A DNA stretch of 64,000 nucleotides, taken from NCBI RefSeq assembly GCF_002205645.1, contig NZ_NIOF01000012.1, forward strand, positions 108,449 to 172,448, in the 5' to 3' direction. A program made the position numbers and the translations under genes. Below, in pieces: positions 8,092 through 17,850 of this stretch; the first letter of the stretch is position 1, and every line of letters begins with the position of its first letter. The notes under the pieces are model-generated. The model ran no database searches. It worked only from the letters and a program-made list of their open reading frames with translations, and was not told the DNA's origin. The DNA is from Roseateles aquatilis. Its GTDB lineage: Bacteria; Pseudomonadota; Gammaproteobacteria; Burkholderiales; Burkholderiaceae_C.

Positions 8092-10875
8092 TCAGTCCCG
8101 GGCCGCGGACGGCGCGGCGCCGGTGCTCTCGTCCTCGTCGAACGACGGCAGCAGCGGCGGCTCGCCCAGCGGTAGCGCGAGGCTGAAGCGCGCGCCGCCT
8201 TGCGGCGTCGCCCGCTCGGCCCAGATGCGACCACCGTGCGCCTGCATGATGGCACGGCAGATCGCCAGCCCCAGACCGACGCCCGGCAGGTGGGACTCGC
8301 TCTGACCGCGCGTGAACTTCTCGAAGAGCGCCTCCTCGCGTCCGGCCGGCAGGCCCGGGCCGTTGTCCTCGACGGACAGCCGCATCTCGCCACCGCCGCC
8401 CATGCCATCGCCAGCGCCGCCTTGGCCGCCATCCACGGCGCCCTGCGTGCGCGCGATGACGCGAATCTCGCTGCCGGGCGGTGTGTACTTGGCGGCGTTC
8501 TCCAGCAGGTTGGCCAGCACGCGCTCGATCAGCGCGGCGTCCAGCTCCACCAGCGGCAGGCTGGCCGGCACGTCCAGCACCAGCTTGTGCCGCGCCAGCG
8601 CCGCGCCCATCAGCTGCAGGCTGCTGCCCACGACCTCGTCGACCGGCTGCCACTGGCGTTTCAGCTTCAGCGCGCCGCTTTGCAGGCGCGCCATGTCCAG
8701 CAGGTTGTGGACCATCGCGTTGATGCGCAGCGACTGCTGCTCGATCGCCTGCGCCGTTTCCGACGCGGCGGCATCGAGTTCGCGCTGGGCCAGCGTCTGC
8801 GCCAGCCCCTGCAGCGCCGCCAGCGGCGTGCGCAGGTCGTGGGACAGCGCGGACAGCAGCGAGTTGCGCAGCCGCTCCGACTCGATCTGCAGCAGCGCCT
8901 GCTGCGCGACCTCGACGTAGTGGACCCGCTCCAGCGCCTGACCCGCGATGCGCGCGGCCGTCTCCAGCTGGGCGCGGCGTTCCGGCAGCATCAGCGTCGC
9001 GGCATCGCCGGGCCGCAGCGCCAGCACGCCGCGCGTGCGCATCGGCGCGCGCAGCGGCAGGTAGAACCAATGGCTGCCCGGCAACGTGTCCGTGCCCAGC
9101 CCCGCCGCCTGCTCGTGATCGAGCGCCCAGCGCGCCGTGCCCGCGTCGGGCCGGTCGCCCGGCGCCAGCTCGGCCTCCGCCGGGGACGGCAGCAGGCGGT
9201 CCTCTTCGTCCAGCGCGTACAGCAGCGCGCGGCCGCCGAATTGCTGCGCCAGCTGCAGCTCCGCGGTCGCCACGACCTGCCCGGTCTGCAGCGCGCCGGC
9301 CAGCTCGCGGGTGAGCTCGAACAGCCCCCTCGCCCGCGCCTCGCGCTCGGACGAGACACGAGCCTCATACCGCAAGCCCGCCGTCAACTGCCCCGTGATC
9401 AGGCCGACCGCCAGCATCACGCCGAAGGTGATCAGGTACTGCACGTCGCTGACCGCCAGGCTCAGCCGCGGCGCGACGAAGAAGAAGTCGAACAGGCCCA
9501 CGCTGAGGAAGCTCGCCAGCACCGCCGGCCCGCGGCCCCAGCGCATCGCGACCGCGACGACGCCGAGCAGGAACAGCATCACGATGTTGTCGTTGGCGAT
9601 GCGGTGCGACAGCGGCCAGCACGCCAGCGCCACCGCCAGGCAGGCCAGCGCCGCCCACAGGTAGCGCTTGGGCGCGGCGCCGAAGGTCGGGCCGGCCGGG
9701 TCGTCGTTGACGCGTTGCGTCGCCGACGCGCCGACCTGGATCAGGTCCAGCTCCGGGGCCGCGAGGCCCAGGTGCGCCGCGAGATCGCGTCGGCCCCAGC
9801 GGCGCGGCGACGGCTCGCCCCGCCCCATCAGCAGCTTCGACAGGTTGTGCTCGCGCGCGTAATCGGCCAGCGCCTGCGCCGGATCCTGCGCGGCCAGCAC
9901 CGCCGTCGTCGCGCCCAGGTCCTGGGCCAGCCGCACGACGCGCAAGGTGCGCTCGCGACGCGCGTCCGGCAGCCGGTGCAGCGCGGGGGTCTCGACGTAG
10001 ACCGCATGCCAGCTCACCGCCAGTTGCTGGGCGAGCTGCGCGGCGCTGCGAACGATGGACTCGGCCTCGTCGCCGGGACCGATGGCGCAGAGCACCGCGG
10101 CCTCCGTCTTCCAGACCTGGTCGATGCGCTGGTTGCTGCGCCAGGCCTGCACGTCGTCCTCGACGCGGTCGGCGGTGCGGCGCAGCGCGAGCTCCCGCAG
10201 CGCCATCAGGTTGCCCTTGCGGAAGAAATGCTGGCCGGCCCGCTCCGCCTGCGCCCCCTGGTAGACCTTGCCGGCCTTGAGGCGGTTGAGCAGCTCGTCG
10301 GCCGGCGTGTCCACCAGCACCACCTCGTCGGCGCGGTCGAAGAAGGTATCCGGCAGCGTCTCCTGCACGCGCACGCCGGTGATGCCGCCGACGACGTCGT
10401 TCAGGCTCTCCAGATGCTGCACGTTCAGCGTCGTGTGCACGCTGATGCCGTTGGCCAGCAGCTCCTCCACGTCCTGCCAGCGCTTGGGATGGCGCGAGCC
10501 GGCGACGTTGGAATGCGCCAGCTCGTCCACCAGCACCAGCGCGCCGGGCTGGCCCTTGAGCCGCGCCAGCGCGCCGTCGAGGTCGAACTCCGGCAAGGTG
10601 CGGCCGCGGTAGGCGACCTGCTGCATCGGCAGCCTCGGCAGGCCTTCCAGCAGCGCGGCGGTGTCGGAGCGGCCGTGGGTCTCGACGACGCCCAGCAGCG
10701 GCGGCCGGCCTTGCTCCCGCAACTGGCGCGCCGCCTGCAGCATCGCGAAGGTCTTGCCGACGCCGGCCGACGCGCCGAAATAGATCCTCAGCCGGCCGCG
10801 CGACTGCGCTTCCTCCTGCTGCCGGATCTGCGCCAGCAGGCTGTCGGGGTCGGGTCTTTCGTCGGCGGCGGGCAT
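8092..10875 (-). CDS. kdpD: Potassium-sensing histidine kinase KdpD
   Basis: A 927-residue sensor kinase with full KdpD architecture. The N-terminal KdpD domain carries Walker A (GASAGVGKT, about 34-42), followed by a universal-stress-protein-like domain. Four closely spaced membrane helices follow (about 410-500), then a GAF-like region, a dimerisation domain with the phospho-accepting His679 (ALSHDLRTPLAAL), and an ATPase domain with N-box and G-boxes (LLENAAKYTPPG, GPGLPAG, GVGLGLAICR). A Gly/Asp-rich insert (GGQGGAGDGMGGGGE) interrupts the ATPase domain and is unusual. kdpE follows after 67 bases. Confidence 0.95.
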   Translation of the reverse strand: MPAADERPDPDSLLAQIRQQEEAQSRGRLRIYFGASAGVGKTFAMLQAARQLREQGRPPLLGVVETHGRSDTAALLEGLPRLPMQQVAYRGRTLPEFDLDGALARLKGQPGALVLVDELAHSNVAGSRHPKRWQDVEELLANGISVHTTLNVQHLESLNDVVGGITGVRVQETLPDTFFDRADEVVLVDTPADELLNRLKAGKVYQGAQAERAGQHFFRKGNLMALRELALRRTADRVEDDVQAWRSNQRIDQVWKTEAAVLCAIGPGDEAESIVRSAAQLAQQLAVSWHAVYVETPALHRLPDARRERTLRVVRLAQDLGATTAVLAAQDPAQALADYAREHNLSKLLMGRGEPSPRRWGRRDLAAHLGLAAPELDLIQVGASATQRVNDDPAGPTFGAAPKRYLWAALACLAVALACWPLSHRIANDNIVMLFLLGVVAVAMRWGRGPAVLASFLSVGLFDFFFVAPRLSLAVSDVQYLITFGVMLAVGLITGQLTAGLRYEARVSSEREARARGLFELTRELAGALQTGQVVATAELQLAQQFGGRALLYALDEEDRLLPSPAEAELAPGDRPDAGTARWALDHEQAAGLGTDTLPGSHWFYLPLRAPMRTRGVLALRPGDAATLMLPERRAQLETAARIAGQALERVHYVEVAQQALLQIESERLRNSLLSALSHDLRTPLAALQGLAQTLAQRELDAAASETAQAIEQQSLRINAMVHNLLDMARLQSGALKLKRQWQPVDEVVGSSLQLMGAALARHKLVLDVPASLPLVELDAALIERVLANLLENAAKYTPPGSEIRVIARTQGAVDGGQGGAGDGMGGGGEMRLSVEDNGPGLPAGREEALFEKFTRGQSESHLPGVGLGLAICRAIMQAHGGRIWAERATPQGGARFSLALPLGEPPLLPSFDEDESTGAAPSAARD

Positions 10876-10899
10876 CCGGGCATTCTCGCTTCGGAACGA

Positions 10900-11748
10900 T
10901 CAGAAGGCCCTGGAGACGCCCAGCACCACGCCGGTGTCGCCCAGGCGCCTGGCGCGCTGCCCGGCGGCGTCGCCGGCCTGGTACAGCGCCCTGTCGGCAT
11001 CGGTGCCCACCAGCGCGACGCTGAAGGTCAGGCCGCCGAGGTCCTTCACCGCCTTGCTCAGCGACAGCTTCCAGTCCGTATAGGACAGGTCGCCGTACTT
11101 GCGCACCCACAGGTGGCCCAGGTGCAGGCCGGCGTTGACGCCCTGCCCCAGTTCGAAGCCGTAGTTCAGGTCCAGATAGGCCGTGCCCCTGGACGAGCCC
11201 CTGGCCGGCAGCGCGTTGAAGTAGGCGTAGCCGGCGGTCGTGCTGTCGAGCCCGAAGTAGTCCGTCGCCGCCACCGACAGCTTGGCCGAGAACGCGCCGG
11301 CGCTGACCGCCGCGTAGACATCGACGTTGTCGTACTTGTTGCCGGTCGGCTGGCCGGGCGCGGCGTTCAGGCGGGCGCCGGGATAGACGTAGGCCAGCGC
11401 GCCGACGTCGAGCGTCACGCCGTCGGCCACGGCCAGCTTGTAGCCGCCGTACAGGTCCCACTCCATGCCGGCGCCGTTGTTGTAGCTGTTGCCCGACACG
11501 TTGGACGCCCAGGTGCCGACGTACAGACCGCTGCCATGGCTGTAGTCGAAACCGGCCTGGACAGCGGGCCGCTTCCAGGTCTGGCTGATGCCGCGGAAGC
11601 GGTAGTCCGAAACGAAACCGACATTGCCGGTGAAGGCCTGCGGCGACGCATCGGCAGGCGCTGCCGCGGCAGCGCCCTCGTCGGCACGGGCGGCGGCATG
11701 CAGGCAGCAGGAAGAGATCAGGAACAGGGTCAGGAGACGGGTTTTCAT
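10900..11748 (-). CDS. TorF-family (Gcw_chp) putative outer-membrane porin
   Basis: A 282-residue secreted beta-barrel candidate. A signal peptide (MKTRLLTLFLISSCCLHAAARA) is followed by alternating amphipathic strands typical of the family (NVGFVSDYRFRGISQTWKRPAVQ, DLYGGYKLAVADGVTLDVGALAYVYPG) and it ends in a phenylalanine, the usual barrel-assembly signal. It lies between kdpC and kdpD, 24 bases before kdpD, so it is probably co-transcribed with the sensor kinase. I infer that it helps potassium or a related solute cross the outer membrane. I chose the start that gives a proper signal peptide over upstream alternatives. Confidence 0.8.
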   Translation of the reverse strand: MKTRLLTLFLISSCCLHAAARADEGAAAAAPADASPQAFTGNVGFVSDYRFRGISQTWKRPAVQAGFDYSHGSGLYVGTWASNVSGNSYNNGAGMEWDLYGGYKLAVADGVTLDVGALAYVYPGARLNAAPGQPTGNKYDNVDVYAAVSAGAFSAKLSVAATDYFGLDSTTAGYAYFNALPARGSSRGTAYLDLNYGFELGQGVNAGLHLGHLWVRKYGDLSYTDWKLSLSKAVKDLGGLTFSVALVGTDADRALYQAGDAAGQRARRLGDTGVVLGVSRAF

Positions 11749-12062
11749 GAACGACTTGAAGGGATCGAAGGTCATGCGAAGAAAGGCCGGCGCACGCCCG
11801 CCTGCTGTTTTCGCGTCAGCGGCGGAGTTGGATGCGGCGCCGGAAAAGGGACTCGACGGACAGCAAGGGCACGGCACGAGGAATCCCCGTGCGACAAGGC
11901 GCACGTGGTGCCTTGCCTTCTTGCGATCACGGCGAGCGAATCGATGTCGGCGGAAGCCGCGGCCCCCGGAGCGACGTTGGGACCTGGGAGCGAAGGGCCC
12001 CCGGCTTCCGCCGACGGGCTCGGCGGGCAGGCGGGAAGAGCCGCCCGACGCTCAACGGGTGA
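11749..12062. other. Spacer between kdpC and the porin gene, with a large inverted repeat
   Basis: No gene was seen. It holds the 14-bp perfect inverted repeat described separately (11946-12015). The hairpin separates kdpFABC from the porin-kdpDE part on the same strand and could attenuate or terminate read-through, although there is no T-tract. Confidence 0.6.
11946..12015. repeat. Long hairpin, copy 1 of a dispersed palindromic repeat
   Basis: GTCGGCGGAAGCCG at 11946-11959 is perfectly complementary to CGGCTTCCGCCGAC at 12002-12015, with G/C-rich inner flanks that can extend the stem. The centre contains GACGTTGGGACC. A second copy with the same arms and a related centre lies at 47285-47355, so this is a dispersed intergenic element rather than a chance hairpin. 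Confidence 0.75.
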
Positions 12063-12674
12063 TCACGGGGCCACGGGCGCCACCAGCTTCTTCCCCGACA
12101 TCCTGTCGAGCGCCAGATTGAGCTTGAGCACATTAACGCGCGGCTCGCCGAGCACGGCCAGATCGCGGGCCTCGGTGTTGGCCTGGACCAGGCGCTGGAC
12201 CGCCTCGACGGGCAGCCCCCGCTCGCGGGCGACGCGGGCGGTTTGATACCGTGCCGCCGCCATGCTGATGTGCGGATCGAGCCCGCTGGCCGACGCGCTG
12301 ACCAGGTCCACCGGCACCGGTTGCGTGTTGTGCGGATCGACCGTCTTCAGCGCCTCCACGCGGGCCTTGACGGCGTCCACGAGCGCGGCATTCGTCGGTC
12401 CCAGGTTGGAGCCGGACGAGCCCGCCGCGTTGTTGCCCATCGGCCCGGTGGCCGACGGCCGGCCCCAGAAGTAGCGCGGCGACGAGAACGTCTGGCCGAT
12501 CAGCTCGGAGCCGACCACCTGGCCGTCCTGCACGATCAGGCTGCCCTCGGCCTGACGCGGGAACACCGCCTGGGCCACGCCGGTGACGGCGGCCGGATAC
12601 AGCAGACCGGTGATGGCGCTCAGCAGCGCGAAGCCGACCAGCGCGGGACGGAGCATCTTGAGAGTCGAATTCAT
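12063..12674 (-). CDS. kdpC: Potassium-transporting ATPase subunit KdpC
   Basis: A 203-residue KdpC of usual length. One N-terminal membrane helix ([29 protein letters not shown]) precedes a periplasmic domain with the hallmark stretches [44 protein letters not shown] and [15 protein letters not shown]. It is the last gene of the kdpFABC run and starts 26 bases after kdpB. KdpC stabilises the pump and raises ATP affinity of KdpB. The start codon is preceded by AAAGGACC. Confidence 0.95.
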   Translation of the reverse strand: MNSTLKMLRPALVGFALLSAITGLLYPAAVTGVAQAVFPRQAEGSLIVQDGQVVGSELIGQTFSSPRYFWGRPSATGPMGNNAAGSSGSNLGPTNAALVDAVKARVEALKTVDPHNTQPVPVDLVSASASGLDPHISMAAARYQTARVARERGLPVEAVQRLVQANTEARDLAVLGEPRVNVLKLNLALDRMSGKKLVAPVAP

Positions 12675-12700
12675 GGTGAGGTCCTTTCGAATCGATGGGC

Positions 12701-14938
12701 TCACACGAGGTGCAGCGCGACCAGCAGCAGGTCGATCGCCTTGATGCCGATGAAGGGCACGATCAGGCCGCCCAGCCCGTAGATCCACAGGTTGCGGCGC
12801 AGCAGCGCGGCGGCGCCGATGGGGCGATAGGCCACGCCCTTGAGCGCCAGCGGGATCAGCGCCACGATGATCAGCGCGTTGAAGATCACCGCGGACAGGA
12901 TCGCCGACGCCGGGCTGTGCAGGCCCATCACGTTGAGCGCGGCCAGTTGCGGATACACGCCCAGGAACATCGCCGGGATGATGGCGAAGTACTTCGCCAC
13001 GTCGTTGGCGATCGAGAACGTCGTCAGCGAGCCGCGCGTCATCAGCAGCTGCTTGCCGGTCTCGACGATCTCCAGCAGCTTGGTCGGGTTGGAGTCCAGG
13101 TCGACCATGTTGCCGGCCTCCTTGGCCGCCTGCGTGCCGCTGGCCATCGCCACCGCCACGTCGGCCTGGGCCAGCGCGGGCGCGTCGTTGGTGCCGTCGC
13201 CGGTCATCGCGACGAGCCGGCCCTCGGCCTGGTAGTCGCGGATCAGCTTGAGCTTGGCCTCCGGCGTCGCCTCGGCGAGGAAGTCGTCCACGCCCGCCTC
13301 GGCCGCGATCGCGGCGGCCGTCAGCCGGTTGTCCCCGGTGATCATCACCGTGCGGATGCCCATCTTGCGCAGCTGCGCGAAGCGCTCCTTGATGCCGCCC
13401 TTGACGATGTCCTTGAGCTCGACGACGCCCAGCACGCGGGCCTGGCCGTCCAGCAGGTCGGCCACCACCAGCGGCGTGCTGCCGCGGCGCGCGACCTCCT
13501 CCGCCACGGCGGTCACCTGGGCCGGCATCTGCGCGCCGTGCGACTCGACGAAGCGGCGGATCGCGTCCACCGCGCCCTTGCGCAGCTGGCGCCGCGGCGC
13601 GGCGACATCGCCGAAGTCGACGCCGCTCATGCGGGTCTGCGCGGTGAACGGCACGAAGTGCGCCTGCAGGCTCGCCAGGTCCCGCTCGCGCAGGTTGAAG
13701 CGCTGCTTGGCCAGCACCACGATGCTGCGGCCTTCCGGCGTCTCGTCGGCCAGGGACGCGAGCTGCGCCGCGTCCGCCAGCGCCTGCTCCTGCAGCGTCG
13801 GGGCCGGCAGGAAGGCGCTGGCCTGGCGGTTGCCCAGCGTGATGGTGCCGGTCTTGTCCAGCATCAGCACGTCCACGTCGCCGGCCGCCTCGACCGCGCG
13901 ACCGGAGGTCGCGATCACGTTGGCCTGCATCAGGCGGCTCATGCCGGCCACGCCGATGGCCGACAGCAGGCCGCCGATGGTGGTCGGGATCAGGCACACC
14001 AGCAGCGACACCAGCGCGGTGATCGACACCACGGTGCCCGCGCCGGCCGCCTCGACACTGAACAGCGAGTACGGCAGCAGCGTCACCGTCACCACCAGGA
14101 ACACCAGCGTCAGGGCCACCAGCAGGATGGTCAGCGCGATCTCGTTGGGCGTCTTCTGGCGCTTGGCGCTCTCGACCATCGCGATCATGCGGTCCAGGAA
14201 GGCCTCGCCCGGATTGACGGCGATGCGCACCACCACCCAGTCCGACAGCACGCGCGTGCCGCCGGTGACCGCGGAGAAATCACCGCCGGACTCGCGGATC
14301 ACCGGCGCGGACTCGCCGGTGATGGCGCTCTCGTCGACCGAGGCGACGCCCTCGATGACCTCGCCGTCCAGCGGCACCAGGTCGCCGGCCTCGACCAGCA
14401 CGACGTGGCCCTTGCGCAGCTCGTCCGAGTTGACCGGATGCCACGACGAACCGTGCCGCGGCTGCTCCAGCTTCTTCGCCCAGGTCTTGGCCTTGAGGCC
14501 GCGCAGCGACGCGGCCTGCGCCTTGGATCGGCCCTCGGCCAGCGCCTCGGCGAAGTTGGCGAAGAGCACGGTGAACCACAGCCACAGCGCGATCGCCAGC
14601 ATGAAGCCGGGGCCCTCGGCGCCGGCCAGCTCGGGCTGGGCGAAGCTCGCCAGCCACAGGCCGGTCGTGAGGATGCTGCCGGCGTAGACGACGAACATCA
14701 CCGGATTGCGCAGTTGCACCGCGGGCGCCAGCTTGGCGAAGGACTGGCCGATGGCCGGCTTCACCAGCGCGGGGTCCCACAGGCCGGTGCGGGCGTTGGT
14801 GCGCGGCGGCGCGTCGTTCGGGCCTTGCGGGCCCTGGGGTCCTGGGGCGGACGGGCCGCCGGACCTGGCGCCGCCCAGGACCTCGGCGCGGACGGTGGCC
14901 GCCGCGGAGGTGTGAAGGGTCTTGAGTTGATTGCTCAT
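12701..14938 (-). CDS. kdpB: Potassium-transporting P-type ATPase subunit KdpB
   Basis: A 745-residue P-type ATPase, the energising subunit of KdpFABC. The phosphorylated residue is Asp361 in [13 protein letters not shown]. The TGES-type actuator loop ([11 protein letters not shown]), the nucleotide-binding region and the hinge motif [19 protein letters not shown] are all present. The first 40 residues are a Gly/Pro/Ala-rich extension not found in E. coli KdpB. It lies 16 bases after kdpA on the minus strand in the order F-A-B-C. Confidence 0.96.
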   Translation of the reverse strand: MSNQLKTLHTSAAATVRAEVLGGARSGGPSAPGPQGPQGPNDAPPRTNARTGLWDPALVKPAIGQSFAKLAPAVQLRNPVMFVVYAGSILTTGLWLASFAQPELAGAEGPGFMLAIALWLWFTVLFANFAEALAEGRSKAQAASLRGLKAKTWAKKLEQPRHGSSWHPVNSDELRKGHVVLVEAGDLVPLDGEVIEGVASVDESAITGESAPVIRESGGDFSAVTGGTRVLSDWVVVRIAVNPGEAFLDRMIAMVESAKRQKTPNEIALTILLVALTLVFLVVTVTLLPYSLFSVEAAGAGTVVSITALVSLLVCLIPTTIGGLLSAIGVAGMSRLMQANVIATSGRAVEAAGDVDVLMLDKTGTITLGNRQASAFLPAPTLQEQALADAAQLASLADETPEGRSIVVLAKQRFNLRERDLASLQAHFVPFTAQTRMSGVDFGDVAAPRRQLRKGAVDAIRRFVESHGAQMPAQVTAVAEEVARRGSTPLVVADLLDGQARVLGVVELKDIVKGGIKERFAQLRKMGIRTVMITGDNRLTAAAIAAEAGVDDFLAEATPEAKLKLIRDYQAEGRLVAMTGDGTNDAPALAQADVAVAMASGTQAAKEAGNMVDLDSNPTKLLEIVETGKQLLMTRGSLTTFSIANDVAKYFAIIPAMFLGVYPQLAALNVMGLHSPASAILSAVIFNALIIVALIPLALKGVAYRPIGAAALLRRNLWIYGLGGLIVPFIGIKAIDLLLVALHLV

Positions 14939-14954
14939 AGGGGGCTCCGAAGGT

Positions 14955-16748
14955 TCACTTCCAGAGCATCAGGTGCTCGACGACGGGACCCAGCGCGAGC
15001 GCGGGGACGTAGTTCAGCAGGCCCACCAGCAACACGGTGCCGATCAGCAGCACGACGAACAGCGGGCCGTGCGTGGGCAGCGTGCCCTCGCCGACGGGGA
15101 TGCGCTTCTTGGCGGCCAGGCTGCCGGCGATGGCCAGCACCGGCACGATCACCAGGAAGCGGCCCAGCCACATCGCGATGCCGAGCATCGTGTTGTAGAA
15201 CGGCGTGTTGGCGGAGAGGCCGGCGAAGGCGCTGCCGTTGTTGTTGGCGGCGGAGGTGAAGGCGTAGAGGATCTCGCTGAAACCGTGGGCGCCGGGGTTG
15301 GCGATGCCGGCCTTCCCATCGGCGGCCAGGACCGCGATGGCGGTGCCGGCGAGCACGACGATGGGCGTGACGAGGATGGCGACGGCGCTCATCTTCATCT
15401 CGAAGGGCTCGATCTTCTTGCCCAGGTACTCCGGCGTGCGGCCGATCATCAATCCCGCGATGAACACCGCGAGGATGGCGAAGATCAGCATCCCGTACAG
15501 GCCGGTGCCGACGCCGCCGAAGACGACCTCGCCCAGTTGCATCATCACCAGCGGCACCGCGCCGCCGATGGGCGTGAACGAGTCGTGCATCGCGTTGACC
15601 GCGCCGCAGGAAGCGGCCGTGGTCACGACGGCGAAGAGCGAGCTGGCCGAGATGCCGAAGCGTGTCTCCTTGCCTTCCATGTTGCCGCCGGCTTGCGCGT
15701 CGGTGGCCTGGATGTCCACGCCCTGCGCGGCCACCAGCGGATTGCCGGCCTGCTCGGCGGGTGTCGCGACCAGCACGCCGACGACGAACATGGCCGTCAT
15801 CGCCGCGAGGATCGCCGCGCCCTGGCGGCGGTCGCCGACCAGTTGGCCGAAGCTCAGGCACAGGGCCGCCGGGATCACGAAGATCGCGACCATCTGCAGC
15901 AGGTTGGTCAGCGGGGTCGGGTTCTCGAACGGATGCGCGGAGTTGGCGTTGAAGAAGCCGCCGCCGTTGGTGCCGAGCATCTTGATCGACTCCTGCGACG
16001 CGACCGGGCCCATGGCGATGGACTGCTCCCGCGTGCGCTGGTTCTCCATCACCGGCTGGCCCTTGTCGTCCTTCAGCGGCTGGCCGTCGGCGCCGAGCTT
16101 GGGCGTCTGGTAATCCTGCGCCTCGACGGTCTGCAGCGTCTTGTAGCCGTCGAAGTTCTGGATCACGCCCTGCTGGACAAAGACCAGGGACAGCACGAAG
16201 GACAGCGGCAGCAGCAACCACAGCGTGCAGCGGACCATGTCCGCCCAGAAGTTGCCCACATGCCCGCTGAGCCGGCTGGCGAAGCCGCGGATCAGCGCGA
16301 AGACGACGGCGATGCCGGTGGCGGCGGACAGGAAGTTCTGCACCGTCAGCGCCAGCATCTGGGTGAGGTAGCTCATCGTCGACTCACCGCCGTAGCCCTG
16401 CCAGTTGGTGTTGGCGACGAAGCTGATGGCGGTGTTGAACGCCGAGTCCGGCGTCACCGCGGCCATCCCTTGCGGGTTGAGCGGCAGCACGCCCTGCAGC
16501 CGCTGCAGCGCGTAGACGGCGAGCACGCCGACGAAGTTGAAGGCCAGCAGCGCGATGGCGTACTGCTTCCAGCCCATGCCCTCCTCGGGCTTGATGCCGG
16601 CGAGGCGGAACAGCGGGCGCTCGATGGCGGCGATCCAGCGCGGCGGCTGGCCCTTGGCCAGCGCGGTGATCCAGCGCGACAGCGGCCACGCGAGCAGCAG
16701 CGTGACGATGAGGTAAAGGGCCAGGTTGGCACAGGCGAGGTTCGTCAT
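14955..16748 (-). CDS. kdpA: Potassium-transporting ATPase potassium-binding subunit KdpA
   Basis: A 597-residue, strongly hydrophobic protein with about ten membrane helices and the SKT-type selectivity-filter loops, for example TSVNT-like [22 protein letters not shown] and the [19 protein letters not shown] loop that is near-invariant in KdpA. It binds and channels K+ in the complex. Its ATG lies one base after the kdpF stop, indicating coupled translation. Confidence 0.96.
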   Translation of the reverse strand: MTNLACANLALYLIVTLLLAWPLSRWITALAKGQPPRWIAAIERPLFRLAGIKPEEGMGWKQYAIALLAFNFVGVLAVYALQRLQGVLPLNPQGMAAVTPDSAFNTAISFVANTNWQGYGGESTMSYLTQMLALTVQNFLSAATGIAVVFALIRGFASRLSGHVGNFWADMVRCTLWLLLPLSFVLSLVFVQQGVIQNFDGYKTLQTVEAQDYQTPKLGADGQPLKDDKGQPVMENQRTREQSIAMGPVASQESIKMLGTNGGGFFNANSAHPFENPTPLTNLLQMVAIFVIPAALCLSFGQLVGDRRQGAAILAAMTAMFVVGVLVATPAEQAGNPLVAAQGVDIQATDAQAGGNMEGKETRFGISASSLFAVVTTAASCGAVNAMHDSFTPIGGAVPLVMMQLGEVVFGGVGTGLYGMLIFAILAVFIAGLMIGRTPEYLGKKIEPFEMKMSAVAILVTPIVVLAGTAIAVLAADGKAGIANPGAHGFSEILYAFTSAANNNGSAFAGLSANTPFYNTMLGIAMWLGRFLVIVPVLAIAGSLAAKKRIPVGEGTLPTHGPLFVVLLIGTVLLVGLLNYVPALALGPVVEHLMLWK

Positions 16749-16749
16749 G

Positions 16750-16839
16750 TCACAGCTCCTCGGCTCGCCACAGGGCGATCAGGAGGTAGACGAACAGACC
16801 GGCGGAGATCAGCCCGGTCAGCCAGTAGAGCGTGCTCAT
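16750..16839 (-). CDS. kdpF: Small stabilising subunit KdpF
   Basis: A 29-residue single-helix membrane peptide ([20 protein letters not shown], then IALWRAEEL), typical of KdpF in length and in its closing charged residues. Its ATG overlaps the TGA of the upstream micro-gene (ATGA) and kdpA follows after one base. KdpF is lipid-like and stabilises the Kdp complex. Confidence 0.9.
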   Translation of the reverse strand: MSTLYWLTGLISAGLFVYLLIALWRAEEL

Positions 16840-16928
16840 TGCTTGCCCCCCAGCCGGTCGCTGGCGACCGCCAGACCCACCGCCACGAGGAACAAAACGA
16901 CGCTCAATCCAAGAAAGAGTGCATCCAT
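16836..16928 (-). CDS. 30-residue membrane micro-protein leading the kdp operon
   Basis: An open frame MDALFLGLSVVLFLVAVGLA and ten further residues ending in GGKQ. It forms one clean membrane helix with a charged C-terminal end, the same topology as KdpF. Its stop overlaps the kdpF start by four bases, so the two would be translationally coupled. I infer a second small stabilising peptide or a translated leader. Nothing else identifies it. Confidence 0.6.
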   Translation of the reverse strand: MDALFLGLSVVLFLVAVGLAVASDRLGGKQ

Positions 16929-17303
16929 GATTTTTGGGTCCCATGCCCCCTCCATGAGGGCGTGATGGGATGGATGGACTCTAGGAATCAGCGGATCAAG
17001 GGGGTGTAGAAGGTGGCGGAGGGGGTATCAAGATTTCATAAAGAACGAGGCGGGACCAGCGGCTCATCGTCAAAAGTGGGGAGTCGGGGAAATTGACAGC
17101 GGGGGGCAGGTCTTGCCGCAAGTCGTTGATGTGATGGGGTGGCAGGTGACTTGCCATGCCTCACACACGAAGTTTCTGACAGCGCATCCCGAGGCGAACT
17201 GCCCTTCACGCAGCCCTTAGCCCCCCATTGGTGGGAATGGTTTCCACGTATGGCTTGCCTGTTTCGGCTGTCTATGCTGAAAATTCCGCAACTGGGAGAA
17301 TAT
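16929..17303. other. Divergent regulatory region of the kdp operon
   Basis: About 375 bases between the kdp leader gene (minus) and the first accessory gene (plus). It must hold the kdp promoter. On the minus strand TTTATGAAATCTTGATA (17026-17042) is T/A-rich in a GC-rich setting and loosely resembles the T-rich KdpE site of E. coli, but the match is too weak to assert. The composition becomes AT-rich here, marking the edge of the accessory patch. Confidence 0.35.
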
Positions 17304-17849
17304 ATGCGTCAAACGCTAAAGAGGTACGCGCCCCTGATATTGGGAGTTATCGCCACCGCTGCAATTGCAAAGGTTTGGGGGCCGTTCTTCATGAGCCAAT
17401 ATCAGCCCGAAGTGCGATCTTATCAGGACGATAAGAACGGCGAGTTTGCCGCCGCATCGAATATCGCCAGATTCTTTCTGAATGCAGATGTCACTGCCAT
17501 AAAGAAGGGGGACTACGTTCGCATCGTCTACGCAGATGGAAGCGTTTACGATTTTGAAACATCACAGCGGTGCTCTTCCGTATCAAGCATATCGTGCCCG
17601 ATCCTAAAAGCCACTCAACGTCCCTCTCCAACCGCGCCAGCGCTCCGGTCTCAGTTGCAGTTGGAGGAAGAGAAGAGAATGGCACGGGACACGTGTATCC
17701 AGCAGGCGTATACATATACGTTCAAAACTGGCTACTGGGAGATTTCATATCCCGACACCGGAGACTGGGGCACCGTGATCACCAATGGACGTTGGGTCAG
17801 TACCGGTGACGACATTGTTCAATCGTGGGGCAGGCAGGTTTGCAAATAA
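17304..17849 (+). CDS. Membrane-anchored protein of unknown function
   Basis: A 181-residue protein, family not recognised. One N-terminal membrane helix (LILGVIATAAIAKVWGPFFM) is followed by an exported or cytoplasmic domain rich in Tyr, Asp and Ser with a few Cys (RCSSVSSISCP, ARDTC, RQVCK). I start at MRQTLKRYAP, preceded by GGGAG, rather than at an ATG 55 codons upstream. The next gene begins one base after its stop, so the two form an operon. Codon use is clearly less GC-rich than in the kdp genes. Confidence 0.6.
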   Translation: MRQTLKRYAPLILGVIATAAIAKVWGPFFMSQYQPEVRSYQDDKNGEFAAASNIARFFLNADVTAIKKGDYVRIVYADGSVYDFETSQRCSSVSSISCPILKATQRPSPTAPALRSQLQLEEEKRMARDTCIQQAYTYTFKTGYWEISYPDTGDWGTVITNGRWVSTGDDIVQSWGRQVCK

Positions 17850-17850
17850 G

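Noticed and set aside
8200..12246. 1348-codon plus-strand frame
   Set aside because: Lies antisense to kdpD and the porin, which have complete, recognisable domains.
12695..15259. 854-codon plus-strand frame
   Set aside because: Antisense to kdpB; no domain, extreme Arg/His/Ala composition.
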